Assembly: GCA_963741845.1 (NCBI GenBank)
Contig: CAVUJV010000016.1
Span: 434,001 to 498,000 of the forward strand
Origin: Roseiarcus sp963741845
GTDB lineage: Bacteria > Pseudomonadota > Alphaproteobacteria > Rhizobiales > Beijerinckiaceae
Length of the DNA stretch: 64,000 nucleotides
Reading direction: 5' to 3'
Both the position numbers and the translations under genes were made by a program. The notes under the pieces are model-generated. The model was not told the DNA's origin and did not search any database. It was given only the letters and a program-made list of their open reading frames with translations. The stretch's first letter is position 1. Every line of letters begins with the position of its first letter. Below are positions 48,442 through 58,364 of this stretch, in pieces.

Positions 48442-50862
48442 TTAGTGGGCGACCAGGCCCTTGCCGTCCTCATCCGCCGGGACCGGCCGGGCGGCGGCGG
48501 TCTCGTCTTCTTCCCACACGATCGCCGTCGGCGCGCGAACGAGCGCATGTTGCAGCACCTCGTCCATCCGCGCGACCGGTACGATCTCGAGACCATTCTT
48601 CACCGAGGCCGGAATTTCGGCCAGGTCCTTCACGTTCTCTTCCGGGATCAGCACCTTCTTGATGCCGCCGCGCAAGGCCGCGAGCAGCTTCTCCTTCAGC
48701 CCGCCGATCGGCAGGACGCGTCCGCGCAGCGTGATTTCGCCGGTCATGGCGATGTCGCGCCGGACCGGAATGCCGGTCAGCATGGAGACGATGACCGTCG
48801 CCATCGCGACGCCCGCCGAAGGCCCGTCCTTCGGGGTCGCCCCCTCCGGCACGTGCACATGGATGTCGCGCTTGTCGAACAGAGGCGGCTCGATGCCGAA
48901 ATCGACAGCGCGCGAGCGCACGTAGGACGCGGCGGCGGAGATCGACTCCTTCATCACGTCCTTGAGGTTGCCGGTCACTGTCATGCGACCCTTGCCGGGC
49001 ATCATGACGCCCTCGATCGTGAGCAGCTCGCCGCCAACCTCCGTCCAGGCGAGCCCGGTCACAAGCCCGACCTGATCGGCCGCCTCGATCTCGCCGTAGC
49101 GGTATTTTGGCGGGCCCAGGAACTCGTGGACATTGGCGCCCGTGACGACGATCTTCTTCTTCTTGGTCGTGAGAATCTCCTTCACCGCCTTGCGGGCGAG
49201 GTTCGAGATCTCGCGCTCAAGATTGCGGACGCCCGCCTCGCGCGTGTACCGGCGCACGAGCTCCATGAGGCCGCTGTCCTCGACCTCCCACTCCTTCTCG
49301 TCGAGGCCGTGCTTGGCCCGCGAGTTCGGCAGGAGATGGCGCTTCGCGATCTCGACCTTCTCGTCCTCGGTGTAGCCCGCGATCCGGATGATCTCCATGC
49401 GGTCCATGAGCGGCGCCGGGATGTTCAGCGTGTTGGCGGTCGTCACGAACATCACGCCCGAAAGGTCGTAGTCGACCTCGAGGTAATGGTCGTTGAAGCT
49501 CAGGTTCTGCTCGGGGTCGAGAACCTCGAGGAGAGCCGACGACGGATCGCCACGGAAATCCATACCCATCTTGTCGATCTCGTCGAGCAGGAAGAGCGGG
49601 TTGGAGGTCTTCGCCTTCCGCATCGACTGGATAACCTTGCCGGGCATCGAGCCGATGTAGGTGCGGCGGTGACCGCGGATCTCCGCTTCGTCCCGCACGC
49701 CGCCGAGCGACATGCGAACGAACTCGCGTCCGGTCGCCTTCGCGATCGACTTGCCGAGCGAGGTCTTGCCGACGCCGGGAGGACCGACGAGGCAGAGGAT
49801 CGGCCCGGTCAGCTTGTTCGCACGCTGCTGGACGGCGAGATATTCGACGATGCGCTCTTTGACCTTCTCCAGGCCGAAGTGGTCGGCGTCGAGAATGGCC
49901 TGCGCGGCCGGCAGATCCTTCTTGATCTTCGAGCGGCGCTGCCACGGGATCGAGAGCAGCCAGTCGAGATAATTGCGCACGACGGTCGCTTCCGCGGACA
50001 TCGGCGCCATCTGGCGGAGCTTCTTGACTTCGCCGAGCGCCTTCTCGCGCGCTTCCTTCGTGAGCTTGGTGGTCTTGATGCGCTCTTCCAGCTCGGACAT
50101 CTCGTCCTTGCCCTCTTCGTCGCCAAGCTCCTTCTGGATCGCCTTCATCTGCTCGTTGAGATAGTACTCGCGCTGCGTCTTCTCCATCTGGCGCTTGACG
50201 CGCGTGCGGATGCGCTTCTCGACCTGAAGGACCGAGATTTCGCTCTCCATCAGCGCAAGGCACTTCTCGAAGCGCTTCGAGATCGAGCGCATTTCGAGGA
50301 TCGCCTGCTTGTCGGCGAGCTTGATCGCAAGATGCGAGGCGATCGTGTCGGCCAGCTTGCCGTAGTCATCGATCTGGCCGACCGCGCTCACGACCTCGGG
50401 CGAAATCTTCTTGTTGAGCTTCACATAGCTCTCGAACTCGGACACGACCGAGCGCGACAGGGCCTCGGCCTCGATCTTGTCGATCGGCTCGTCGGCCACC
50501 GCCGTCGCCGCCGCCTCGAAATACGAGTCGCCCGAAATGTAATCGCTGACCTCCGCGCGCGTGACGCCTTCCACGAGCACCTTCACGGTCCCGTCGGGCA
50601 GCTTGAGCAGCTGCAGCACGCTCGCGAGCGTCCCGACCTTGAAGATCGCGTCCGGCGCCGGATCATCGTCCGCGGCGTTCTTCTGCGTCGCGAGGAGAAT
50701 GGGCTTGTCCGTCCGCATCACCTCTTCGAGCGCGCGGATCGACTTCTCGCGGCCGACGAACAGCGGCACGATCATATGCGGGAAGACCACGATGTCGCGC
50801 AGCGGCAACACGGGATAGGTGTCGAGCGTGCCGGGAACGATGGATTTGCGTTGGCTGGTCAT
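48442..50862 (-). CDS. lon: ATP-dependent protease Lon
   Basis: An 806-residue LonA. The N-terminal substrate domain begins YPVLPLRDIVVFPHMIVPLF; the AAA+ domain has Walker A CLVGPPGVGKTSLGKSIA and VDYDLSGVMFVTTANT; the protease domain has the catalytic Ser in PKDGPSAGVAMA and the Lys in GRVLPIGGLKEKLLAA. It degrades misfolded and regulatory proteins, including CcrM and DnaA in alphaproteobacteria. It begins the order lon-hupB on the minus strand, downstream of clpX. Confidence 0.96.
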   Translation of the reverse strand: MTSQRKSIVPGTLDTYPVLPLRDIVVFPHMIVPLFVGREKSIRALEEVMRTDKPILLATQKNAADDDPAPDAIFKVGTLASVLQLLKLPDGTVKVLVEGVTRAEVSDYISGDSYFEAAATAVADEPIDKIEAEALSRSVVSEFESYVKLNKKISPEVVSAVGQIDDYGKLADTIASHLAIKLADKQAILEMRSISKRFEKCLALMESEISVLQVEKRIRTRVKRQMEKTQREYYLNEQMKAIQKELGDEEGKDEMSELEERIKTTKLTKEAREKALGEVKKLRQMAPMSAEATVVRNYLDWLLSIPWQRRSKIKKDLPAAQAILDADHFGLEKVKERIVEYLAVQQRANKLTGPILCLVGPPGVGKTSLGKSIAKATGREFVRMSLGGVRDEAEIRGHRRTYIGSMPGKVIQSMRKAKTSNPLFLLDEIDKMGMDFRGDPSSALLEVLDPEQNLSFNDHYLEVDYDLSGVMFVTTANTLNIPAPLMDRMEIIRIAGYTEDEKVEIAKRHLLPNSRAKHGLDEKEWEVEDSGLMELVRRYTREAGVRNLEREISNLARKAVKEILTTKKKKIVVTGANVHEFLGPPKYRYGEIEAADQVGLVTGLAWTEVGGELLTIEGVMMPGKGRMTVTGNLKDVMKESISAAASYVRSRAVDFGIEPPLFDKRDIHVHVPEGATPKDGPSAGVAMATVIVSMLTGIPVRRDIAMTGEITLRGRVLPIGGLKEKLLAALRGGIKKVLIPEENVKDLAEIPASVKNGLEIVPVARMDEVLQHALVRAPTAIVWEEDETAAARPVPADEDGKGLVAH

Positions 50863-51209
50863 GGCTGTCCTTTGCGGGGATCGGCTTCAAGGACCGTCCC
50901 CTGTTCGATTGACGACGCCCGCCGACAAGACAGACCCCTCAAGAAGCGGCGACCTGCCCCGTCGTCCATGCACTCCCGCCCGTCTCTTGGCAGACCGGGC
51001 GGGATCGTTTCGTTGCGTCACGCAAATCCTGTGCCGCGTGACGCGATTCGCGCGTCTCAGGGAAGGAAGATGGGCGCAGCCGAACAGACTTTCAAGCGCC
51101 CGCAAAATGAGCGCGCCTGCTCCGACCTGACGCGCCTATGACGAGCCCTCACGCTCAGCAAACGCGGGCGAGCCTTCCCCAAGACCCGTCGCCCGCTTTC
51201 TCCCCGGAC
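50863..51209. promoter_or_regulatory. clpX-lon intergenic region with two inverted repeats
   Basis: This 347-base gap must carry the lon promoter. It holds a hairpin at 50975-51003 (arms CCCGCCCG and CGGGCGGG, with TCT/AGA inner pairs and one bulge) and a perfect nine-base inverted repeat GCGTCACGC / GCGTGACGC at 51015-51023 and 51036-51044. A further eight-base inverted repeat (GCGGGCGA/TCGCCCGC) lies just after the clpX stop (about 51168-51200), possibly its terminator. I cannot place the promoter boxes with confidence. Confidence 0.45.
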
Positions 51210-52463
51210 TTAACCCGCGCGCTCCGCCCTTTCGGCGTAGATGTAGAGCGGCCGCGCCTTCCCCTCGACGACTTCCGGCCCGATCACGACCTGCTCGACG
51301 CCGTCGAGGCCAGGCAGATCGAACATCGTATCGAGCAGGATGCCCTCCATGATCGAGCGCAGGCCCCGGGCGCCGGTGCGCCGTTCGATCGCCTTCTTGG
51401 CGACGACGTTCAGCGCCTCGTCCTGGAAGGTGAGGTCCGTGTTCTCCATCTCGAACAACCGCTGATACTGCTTGACCAGCGCGTTCTTGGGCTCGGTGAG
51501 GATCTTCTTCAGAGCCTCCTCGTCGAGATCCTCAAGCGTCGCGATGACAGGAAGGCGGCCGACGAATTCGGGGATCAGGCCAAACTTCAAAAGATCCTCG
51601 GGCTCGACCTGGCGGAACACCTCGCCCGTGCGCCGGTCGTCCGGCGCCTGGACCTTCGCGCCGAAGCCGATCGAGGTCCCCTTGCCGCGCGCGGAAATGA
51701 TGCGCTCGAGACCCGAGAAGGCGCCGCCGCAGATGAAGAGGATGTTGGTCGTGTCGACCTGCAGGAACTCCTGCTGCGGATGTTTGCGGCCGCCCTGCGG
51801 GGGCACGCTGGCGATCGTGCCCTCCATGATCTTGAGCAGCGCCTGCTGCACGCCCTCGCCCGACACGTCGCGCGTGATCGACGGATTGTCGGACTTGCGG
51901 CTGATCTTGTCGATCTCGTCGATATAGACGATGCCGCGCTGCGCGCGCTCGACATTGTAGTCGGACGCCTGCAGAAGCTTCAGGATGATGTTCTCGACGT
52001 CTTCGCCGACATAACCGGCTTCGGTGAGCGTCGTCGCGTCCGCCATGGTGAAGGGCACATCGAGGATGCGCGCGAGCGTCTGCGCAAGCAGCGTCTTGCC
52101 CGAGCCGGTCGGCCCGATCAGCAGGATGTTCGACTTCGCAAGCTCGACGTCGCTGTGCTTCGTCGCGTGGTTGAGCCGCTTGTAGTGGTTGTGCACCGCG
52201 ACCGACAGCACGCGCTTCGCCTGCGCCTGGCCGATCACGTAATCGTCCAGCACCTTGCAGATTTCGCGCGGGGTCGGGATGCCGTCCTTGCTCTTGACCA
52301 GCGAGGTTTTGCTCTCCTCGCGGATGATGTCCATGCAAAGCTCGACGCATTCATCGCAGATGAACACCGTTGGCCCGGCGATGAGCTTTCGCACCTCGTG
52401 CTGGCTCTTTCCGCAGAAGGAGCAGTAAAGCGTGTTCTTGGCGTCGCCGTCGGCCTTGGCCAT
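51210..52463 (-). CDS. clpX: ClpXP protease ATPase subunit ClpX
   Basis: A 417-residue AAA+ unfoldase. The N-terminal zinc domain has CSFCGKSQHEV and FICDECVELC; Walker A is LIGPTGSGKTLLAQTLA; the substrate-pore loop is GYVGEDVE; Walker B is GIVYIDEIDKI. It unfolds ssrA-tagged and regulatory proteins for ClpP. The ATG at 52463 (MAKADGDAKN) is preferred because GGAG lies six bases upstream; an ATG four codons earlier is also in frame. ClpP lies 258 bases upstream on the same strand. Confidence 0.95.
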   Translation of the reverse strand: MAKADGDAKNTLYCSFCGKSQHEVRKLIAGPTVFICDECVELCMDIIREESKTSLVKSKDGIPTPREICKVLDDYVIGQAQAKRVLSVAVHNHYKRLNHATKHSDVELAKSNILLIGPTGSGKTLLAQTLARILDVPFTMADATTLTEAGYVGEDVENIILKLLQASDYNVERAQRGIVYIDEIDKISRKSDNPSITRDVSGEGVQQALLKIMEGTIASVPPQGGRKHPQQEFLQVDTTNILFICGGAFSGLERIISARGKGTSIGFGAKVQAPDDRRTGEVFRQVEPEDLLKFGLIPEFVGRLPVIATLEDLDEEALKKILTEPKNALVKQYQRLFEMENTDLTFQDEALNVVAKKAIERRTGARGLRSIMEGILLDTMFDLPGLDGVEQVVIGPEVVEGKARPLYIYAERAERAG

Positions 52464-52721
52464 TGTCTTCTCCATAGAGGCCGCTTCGAATTCTCAGTCG
52501 AAACCAGCAGCCTAAAGATACCATCCTAACGAAACGTAGCCTTCGACCCCCTCTGCCGTCCGCCGCGTTGGCCTTACCCAACCCTTGCAATCTCCGGGCC
52601 ACCTCCGAGGCGGCCCGGACGATCGCAAGCAACCATCAAAAGCGGGGCGAAATCAAGTCCGCCGGTTTTTTGATGCCGGGCCGTTCTCGGCCGCCCCTTG
52701 GACGAGACGCGAAGTCGGGCG

Positions 52722-53366
52722 TCAGGCAGGCGCCTTGGCTTCGTCGGCCTCCGCTACGGCCCGGGTCGTGGTCACATCGTCGATCAGGCCGAAGGCCTTC
52801 GCCTCCTCAGCCGACATGAAGTGGTCACGATCCAGCGTTCTTTCAATGACTTCGTAGGGTTCGCCGGTATGTTTCACATAAATTTCGTTCAGCCGGCGCT
52901 TGACCTTCAGGATGTCCTCGGCGTGCCGCTGGATGTCCGAGGCCTGCCCCTGGAAGCCGCCCGACGGCTGGTGAACCATGACGCGCGCGTTGGGAAGGGC
53001 GAAGCGGTGGCCCTTCTCGCCGGCGCAGAGCAGCAGCGACCCCATGGACGCCGCCTGGCCGATGCACATGGTCGTCACTTTCGGCCGAATAAACTGCATC
53101 GTGTCGTAGATCGACAGACCCGCGGTCACGACGCCCCCCGGCGAATTGATGTAGAGCGCAATGTCCTTCTTGGGGTTGTCGGCCTCCAGGAACAGAAGCT
53201 GCGCCACGATCAGCGACGCTGAGACATCCTCAACCGGGCCGACCATGAAGATGATGCGCTCGCGCAGGAGGCGCGAAAAGATATCGAAGGAACGCTCGCC
53301 CCGCGCCGACTGCTCGATCACGATCGGCACGAGGTTGTTGTAATAATAGTCGATCGGATCGCGCAT
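52722..53366 (-). CDS. clpP: ATP-dependent Clp protease proteolytic subunit
   Basis: A 214-residue serine peptidase. The nucleophile Ser is in CIGQAASMGSLLL, the His in NARVMVHQPSGGF, and the Asp in LDRDHFMSAEEAKAFGLID. The oxyanion Gly pair is in INSPGGVVTAG. It forms a 14-mer with ClpX or ClpA. It lies between tig and clpX, the usual order. Confidence 0.96.
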   Translation of the reverse strand: MRDPIDYYYNNLVPIVIEQSARGERSFDIFSRLLRERIIFMVGPVEDVSASLIVAQLLFLEADNPKKDIALYINSPGGVVTAGLSIYDTMQFIRPKVTTMCIGQAASMGSLLLCAGEKGHRFALPNARVMVHQPSGGFQGQASDIQRHAEDILKVKRRLNEIYVKHTGEPYEVIERTLDRDHFMSAEEAKAFGLIDDVTTTRAVAEADEAKAPA

Positions 53367-53403
53367 GAGACTTTCTCTTGAAGGGAATCTGTCGGCGGAC
53401 GCC

Positions 53404-54885
53404 TCAGACCAACATAGGCGCCAGCGGCCCCCACGAAAAGGGGCATGGCGCCTTCGTCACCGGAAGCGCCCGCCGCCCCGCCGCGCTCCTAAGCCTCCGC
53501 CGACGGCGCTCGGCCTCAGCCTCAGCCTTCGCTGGCATCTCGTCCTCGATCGGCTTCAAGAGCTCTTCCTTCGAGACTTTCCGATCCGTGACTTTCGCAA
53601 GCCCGATGATGTGGTCGACCACCTTCTCTTCGTAGATCGGCGCGCGCAGCTCCGCGAGGGCGTTGGTGTTGTTGCGGTAGAAGTCCCACACCTGCTTTTC
53701 CTGGCCGGGGAACTGGCGGGCGCGGGCGATCAGCGCCTGGGTCATTTCCTCGTCGGAAATCTTCACCTCGGCTTTCGCCCCGACTTCCGCGAGCAGGAGA
53801 CCGAGCCGAACGCGGCGCTCGGCAATCTTGCGATAGTCGGCGCGCGCCGCTTCCTCGGTCGTGCTTTCGTCGGCGAAGGTTCGGCCGGACATCTGCTGCT
53901 CGCGCGTCACCTGCGCCCAGATCGAATCGAACTCCTGCGTGACGAGACCCTCGGGCAACTCGAACGCATAGAGCGAATCGAGCTTGTCGAGGAGCTGCCG
54001 CTTCAACTTGTCGCGTGACGCTCGCCCATAGTCGGCGCCGATTCGCTCCCGAATCGCTTCCTTCAGCTTGTCCAGGCCTTCGGTCCCAAGTCCCTTGGCG
54101 AACTCGTCGTCAATCGTCAAAGGCTCGCGCGCTGCGACCGCCTTCACGGTCACGTCGAAATCCGCTGTCTTGCCGGCGAGCGGGCGGACGGCATAAGCCT
54201 CCGGGAACGTCGCCTTGATTGTCCGCCTTTCGCCCACCGCGACGCCGAGAAGCCCGTCCTCGAAGCCCGGGATGAAGGTGTTCGACCCGAGGCGAACCTC
54301 GATGTCCTTGCCCTCGCCGCCCTCGAAGGGCGCGCCGTCGACCGTGCCGGTGAAATCGACCGTGACGCGGTCCGTCTTCTCCGCCGTGGCGCCCTCGGGC
54401 TTGTCCGCGTAGGTGCGGCGGTCCTCGGCGAGCCGGTCGATCGCGGCGTCCACCTCCTCGTCGGACACGTCGGCGACCTCGCGCTCAAGCTCGATGGCCG
54501 AGAAATCGCCGATCTCGAAAGACGGCAGCACCTCGAGCGCCACCTTGAACTTGAGGTCGCCGCGCGCTTCGAGCGCCGCCTCGATCTCGGACTGGTCCGT
54601 CGGGAGCTCGACCTTGGGCTCGCGGGCGAGACGCAGATTGTTGTCGTCGACGATCTTCTTGTTGGCGTCGGCGATCGTCTGCTGGACGACGTCGGCCATC
54701 ACCGACTTGCCGTAGACCTTGCGCAGATGCTCGACCGGCACCTTGCCGGGCCGGAAGCCGTTGATGCGGACCTTCGATTTCAACTCGGCGAGTTGACCGT
54801 TGAGTTTCTCCGCGAGGTCGCTCGCCGGAAGAAAAATATCGTACTCGCGCTTGAGCCCCTGGCTCAGCGTCTCCGTTACCTGCAT
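53404..54885 (-). CDS. tig: Trigger factor
   Basis: A chaperone and peptidyl-prolyl isomerase of about 460-493 residues. The ribosome-binding segment is KSKVRINGFRPGKVPVEHLRK, with the conserved GFRxGKxP motif; the PPIase core has DRVTVDFTGTVDGAPFEGG; the C-terminal helical arms follow. The last 30 residues as read (RRRRRLRSAAGRRALPVT...) are unlike the usual acidic/Lys-rich ending. Adding one base near 53508 gives the shorter ending PSAEA with a stop at 53489, so a frameshift error is likely. The ATG at 54885 starts the family homology. It leads the tig-clpP-clpX-lon order. Confidence 0.93.
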   Translation of the reverse strand: MQVTETLSQGLKREYDIFLPASDLAEKLNGQLAELKSKVRINGFRPGKVPVEHLRKVYGKSVMADVVQQTIADANKKIVDDNNLRLAREPKVELPTDQSEIEAALEARGDLKFKVALEVLPSFEIGDFSAIELEREVADVSDEEVDAAIDRLAEDRRTYADKPEGATAEKTDRVTVDFTGTVDGAPFEGGEGKDIEVRLGSNTFIPGFEDGLLGVAVGERRTIKATFPEAYAVRPLAGKTADFDVTVKAVAAREPLTIDDEFAKGLGTEGLDKLKEAIRERIGADYGRASRDKLKRQLLDKLDSLYAFELPEGLVTQEFDSIWAQVTREQQMSGRTFADESTTEEAARADYRKIAERRVRLGLLLAEVGAKAEVKISDEEMTQALIARARQFPGQEKQVWDFYRNNTNALAELRAPIYEEKVVDHIIGLAKVTDRKVSKEELLKPIEDEMPAKAEAEAERRRRRLRSAAGRRALPVTKAPCPFSWGPLAPMLV

Positions 54886-55012
54886 GATCCAATCGCCTTC
54901 TCTTGGCTTTGGGAGACCCTTAGCCGATTTTTCCTCGCCTGTCGCCAGACCGTCACAATGAGTCGACGCGCGGACGCCTCCCGCTGGCGCGTCTGGCCGG
55001 CCTTTGAGGAAC

Positions 55013-55097
55013 TGGTGCGGGCGGAGGGACTCGAACCCCCACAACTTTCGTCACCGGAACCTAAATCCGGCGCGTCTACCAATTCCGCCACGCCCGC
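55013..55097 (-). tRNA. tRNA-Leu (TAG)
   Basis: An 85-base type II tRNA on the minus strand: acceptor GCGGGCG pairing with CGCCCGC, D arm with AATTGGTAGACGC, anticodon loop TTTAGGT (anticodon TAG) on a CCGGA/TCCGG stem, a long variable arm, T arm GGGGGTTCGAGTCCC, and encoded CCA. It lies just upstream of tig on the same strand. Confidence 0.95.
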
Positions 55098-55266
55098 CGA
55101 CGCCGCCGCCGAAAAAGGGCCGCGCTCTTGCGTTTCGGGCGCGGTCTATATCAGCTTGCAACGCCAGCGCCAGAGAAAAAGGCAGTCGAGCGAACCGGCT
55201 TTGCCGCTTGCGGCCGCTCACGCTAAGTCTTTTGGCTCAAGCCGACGGATAAACCCCGGGGACGCT

Positions 55267-55353
55267 ATGGATTTCCGCCGCCCGCCCGCCCCGCCGCCGA
55301 CCCCGAAACAGATCCGCGTCGATCCCGCCTGCGGGGAGGCGAGCCCGTGCTGA
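55267..55353 (+). CDS. Possible 28-residue leader ORF overlapping the MCO start
   Basis: ATG at 55267 opens a 29-codon frame rich in proline (MDFRRPPAPPPTPKQIRV) that stops at 55351-55353, overlapping the GTG start of the multicopper-oxidase-like gene. It may aid translation coupling or mimic a proline-stalling leader. Only the overlap supports it. Confidence 0.25.
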   Translation: MDFRRPPAPPPTPKQIRVDPACGEASPC

Positions 55354-56702
55354 CCCGCCGCGCCCTTCTGACCGGCTCGCTCGCCGCCGCCGTATGGCGC
55401 CTCGCGCCCGCGTCGGCCCAATCGGCCGCCGCGCCGGGCGACGGCTTTATCCCTTTCGACGCCGCCCCCGCGAAACTCGCCCTCATGCCCCCGCCCGCCG
55501 AGCCCGCCGCCGCCCTCGCCTATGCCGGAACGATTCCAGGCCCGCTCTTGCGGATCAAAAAGGGCGAGGAGCTGAAGCTCAGGTTCATGAACAAGCTCGC
55601 CGAGCCGACTCAGCTCTGCTTTCCGGGCCTGAGGCCGCCGAACGCCTCCGCGGGTTACGGCGGCCTCACCGGCCCGAAGCTTGCCGCCGGGCAAAGCCTC
55701 GACATCAGATTCGCGCCGCCCGACGCCGGCTTCGGCCTTTATTTTCCGCATGCCGGCAAGACCGACGCCGCCCAGCAAGGCCGGGGCCTGTTCGGACCCA
55801 TCATCGTAGACGAGACGGAAAAGCCCGACATCGACGAGGATTTCGCCGTCCTGCTCTCCGACTGGAACGTCGACGACAAGGGGCAGGTCAAGGACGATTT
55901 CGCCGATCCGGCGCTCGCCCGCGGCTCGGGCCGCAAGGGGAGCCTCGTCTTCGCCAACGGCGCCGCCGCGCCTTTGAATCTGGTCGCCCGGCCAGGCGCG
56001 CGGGTGCGTCTGCGCATCGGCAACGCGGCGACCGCGCGCCTCACCAATGTCGCCATTCAGGGCGCGAAGACCGTGATCGTGGCGGTCGACGGCCAGCCGA
56101 GCGACCCGTTCGAACCGTTGCGCAACCAGTTCCCGATAGGTCCGGGCGCGCGGTTCGAGCTGATGTTCGACATGCCGCGCGAAAAAGACGCCAGGGTTGG
56201 CTTTTCCCTTCGCGACCCCGCCGGCGCCGACCTGCCCTTCATCACGATCAAAGCGGCGGGCGATCCGGTCGCGGAACGGACGACCGCCTTGCGCCTCGCC
56301 CCGAACCCGCTGCTGCCCGCCGAAATCGCCCTCGAAAACGGGCGCCGCACGGACATCGTCGTGACCGGAGGCGGATCGAGCCCCTTTGCGGTCAATGGCG
56401 TGACTTTCACGGACTGGGGGCCGAAGCCCGTCGTCGCCCTGCCCCGCGGCGCTGTCTCCGTCTTCGCCATCGCCAACAGGACAGCGGTCGTGCAGGCGAT
56501 GCGGCTCGGCGGACATGCCGCGCGCATCCTCCATTCGATGGACGACGGCTGGGAGCCCTACTGGCGCGACACGATCCTCGTCCAGCCCGGCCGCACCCTC
56601 AGCATCGCCTTCGTCGCCGACAATCCCGGCAAATGGCCGATCGAGTCCTCGATCCCGGAGCACCGCGCGGCGGGCGTGGGGGCGTGGTTCCAGGTGGGGT
56701 GA
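55347..56702 (+). CDS. Multicopper-oxidase-fold protein with eroded copper ligands, Tat-exported
   Basis: A 451-residue protein with a twin-arginine signal (LTRRALLTGSLAAAVWRLA) and three cupredoxin domains. The first shows GTIPGPLLRIKKGEELKLRFMN. The usual copper motifs are degraded: HWHG is replaced by LCFPGLRPPN, HPFHLHG by MRLGGHAARIL, and the HCH type-1 segment by GKWPIESSIPEHRA. So it probably does not hold a full set of coppers. Other MCO relatives of this kind act in cell division or metal tolerance. GTG at 55347 follows GGGGAGG. The last 104 bases are repeated at 58267-58364. Confidence 0.8.
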   Translation: MLTRRALLTGSLAAAVWRLAPASAQSAAAPGDGFIPFDAAPAKLALMPPPAEPAAALAYAGTIPGPLLRIKKGEELKLRFMNKLAEPTQLCFPGLRPPNASAGYGGLTGPKLAAGQSLDIRFAPPDAGFGLYFPHAGKTDAAQQGRGLFGPIIVDETEKPDIDEDFAVLLSDWNVDDKGQVKDDFADPALARGSGRKGSLVFANGAAAPLNLVARPGARVRLRIGNAATARLTNVAIQGAKTVIVAVDGQPSDPFEPLRNQFPIGPGARFELMFDMPREKDARVGFSLRDPAGADLPFITIKAAGDPVAERTTALRLAPNPLLPAEIALENGRRTDIVVTGGGSSPFAVNGVTFTDWGPKPVVALPRGAVSVFAIANRTAVVQAMRLGGHAARILHSMDDGWEPYWRDTILVQPGRTLSIAFVADNPGKWPIESSIPEHRAAGVGAWFQVG

Positions 56703-56774
56703 AATGCCGCGTTGACTTGCCCAGGCCCGCGACCTAGCGTTTGACAGAAGTTAACAGTTAAAGAAAGAGACGCG

Positions 56775-58261
56775 ATGAGACGCGGCCCGGTCCCGTTCCT
56801 TCTGTCGCTCGTCCTCTGCCTGTTCGCGCCGCCCGCGTTCGCCGACCCGCCGCCAAAGCCAAACATCGTCTTCATCATGGTCGATGATCTGGGCTACGCG
56901 GATCCCGGTTTTCAGGGCGGCGAAGCCAAGACGCCCAACATCGATAAGCTCGCGATGCAAGGCGTTCGGCTGGAATCCTACTATGGTCAGCAGGTCTGCA
57001 CGCCGGGCCGCGCCGCGATGATGACCGGGCGCTATCCGATGCGCTACGGCCTGCAGACTCTCGTCATCTTCCCGTCCCACACCTATGGCCTTGCGACCGA
57101 TGAGCGCACGCTCTCAAGCGCGTTGAAGGATGCGGGCTACGACACCTGGATTGTCGGCAAGTGGCACCTCGGTCACGCCGACAAGAAATACTGGCCGCAG
57201 AACCGGGGCTTCGACTACTTTTACGGCAACGTCGTCGGTGAGATCGACTATTTCACGCACAAGCGCGCCGGCGTCATCGACTGGCAGAGAAACGGCGTCT
57301 TTCTGAAGGAGAAGGGCTATGCGACCGATCTGGTCGGCGAACGACGCAGTCCGGCTCATAGACCAGCACAACGACGGCAAGCCATTCTTTCTCTATTTCG
57401 CGCCGCTCGCGGTGCACGCGCCTTATCAGGTTCCTCAGCTTTACGCGGACCTTTACGCCTCGAACCCCGACCCGAACAGGCGCGCCTATCTCGGCATGCT
57501 GACCGCGCTCGACGATCAGGTTGGCCGCATCGTCGACGCGCTCGACCGCAAAGGGCTACGCGACAACACGATCATTCTTTTCCAGAGCGACAATGGCGGC
57601 CCGACAAGTCAGGGCTCTTCGCGACAGGGCGCCCGAGAGCGAGGCGGAAAGGGCACGGAACAGGGCGGCGATCACAGCCAATGAAAAGCCGCCGCCCTCG
57701 AACGCCCCGCTGCGCGGTGGAAAGGGCAGCCTTTACGAGGGCGGCGTGCGCGTGCCCGCCTTCGTCAACTGGCCCGGCAAGCTCGAGCCTCGCGTCGTGA
57801 CGGAGCCGGTTCACGCCGTCGACGTCATGCCGACGCTGCTCGCGCTCGCAGGCGGACACGCCGACCCCGCCCATCCGCTCGACGGCAAGGACATCTGGCC
57901 GACCCTCGGAGGCAAGGCCTCCCCGCACGACGACATTCTCATCAATGTCGAGGCCTTTCGCGGCGCGATCCGCAAGGGCAAGTGGAAGCTCGTCGAGATC
58001 GCGCTGCTGCCGCGCCGCGTCGAGCTCTATGATCTCGTCGCCGATCCCGGCGAAGCAACGAACGTCGCCGGCCAGCATCCCGACGTCGTCGCGGACCTGA
58101 CCTCGCGGCTCGACGCCTACGCAAAGGAGCAGAAGCCAAGTCTCTGGATGAAGGCGCAGCTCAATTTCCTCGGCGCCCAGGGCAAGACGATCCTCGATCC
58201 CGATTACGACATCGACGACGACGGCCTGCCCGGCCAGAAGGTTGCGCTGCCCGCGCATTGA
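56775..58261 (+). CDS. Periplasmic sulfatase (arylsulfatase type), three frameshifts
   Basis: About 495 residues when three single-base changes are allowed. A signal peptide (FLLSLVLCLFAPPAFA) precedes NIVFIMVDDLGYADPGF, with the metal-binding Asp pair; the formylglycine site is QVCTPGRAAMMTGRYPMRYG, the C-x-P-x-R form; WHLGHADKKYWPQNRGFDYFYG is also conserved. Shifts lie at about 57336 (extra G), and at about 57612 and 57628 (one G missing in each G run), around DNGGPTSQG and LFATG. The C-terminal part has GGKGSLYEGGVRVPAFVNWPG. A sulfatase-modifying enzyme is needed but is not in the window. It follows the MCO gene by 72 bases. Confidence 0.83.
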
Positions 58262-58266
58262 CGGGA

Positions 58267-58364
58267 TCAGCATCGCCTTCGTCGCCGACAATCCCGGCAA
58301 ATGGCCGATCGAGCCCTCGATCCCGGAGCACCGGGCGGCGGGGGCGTGGCTCCAGGTCGGATGA
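58267..58364 (+). pseudogene. 3' fragment of a second MCO-like gene
   Basis: These 98 bases match the last 104 bases of the MCO-like gene (56599-56702) at all but a few positions plus one six-base gap, and the frame reads SIAFVADNPGKWPIEPSIPEH and ends LQVG-stop at the same place. It starts six bases after the sulfatase stop, with no MCO sequence before it. This is a relic of a duplicated MCO gene. Confidence 0.88.

Noticed and set aside
57330..57630. Programmed frameshifting in the sulfatase
   Set aside because: Three shifts of mixed direction without a slippery site and stimulator are better explained by base errors in G runs.
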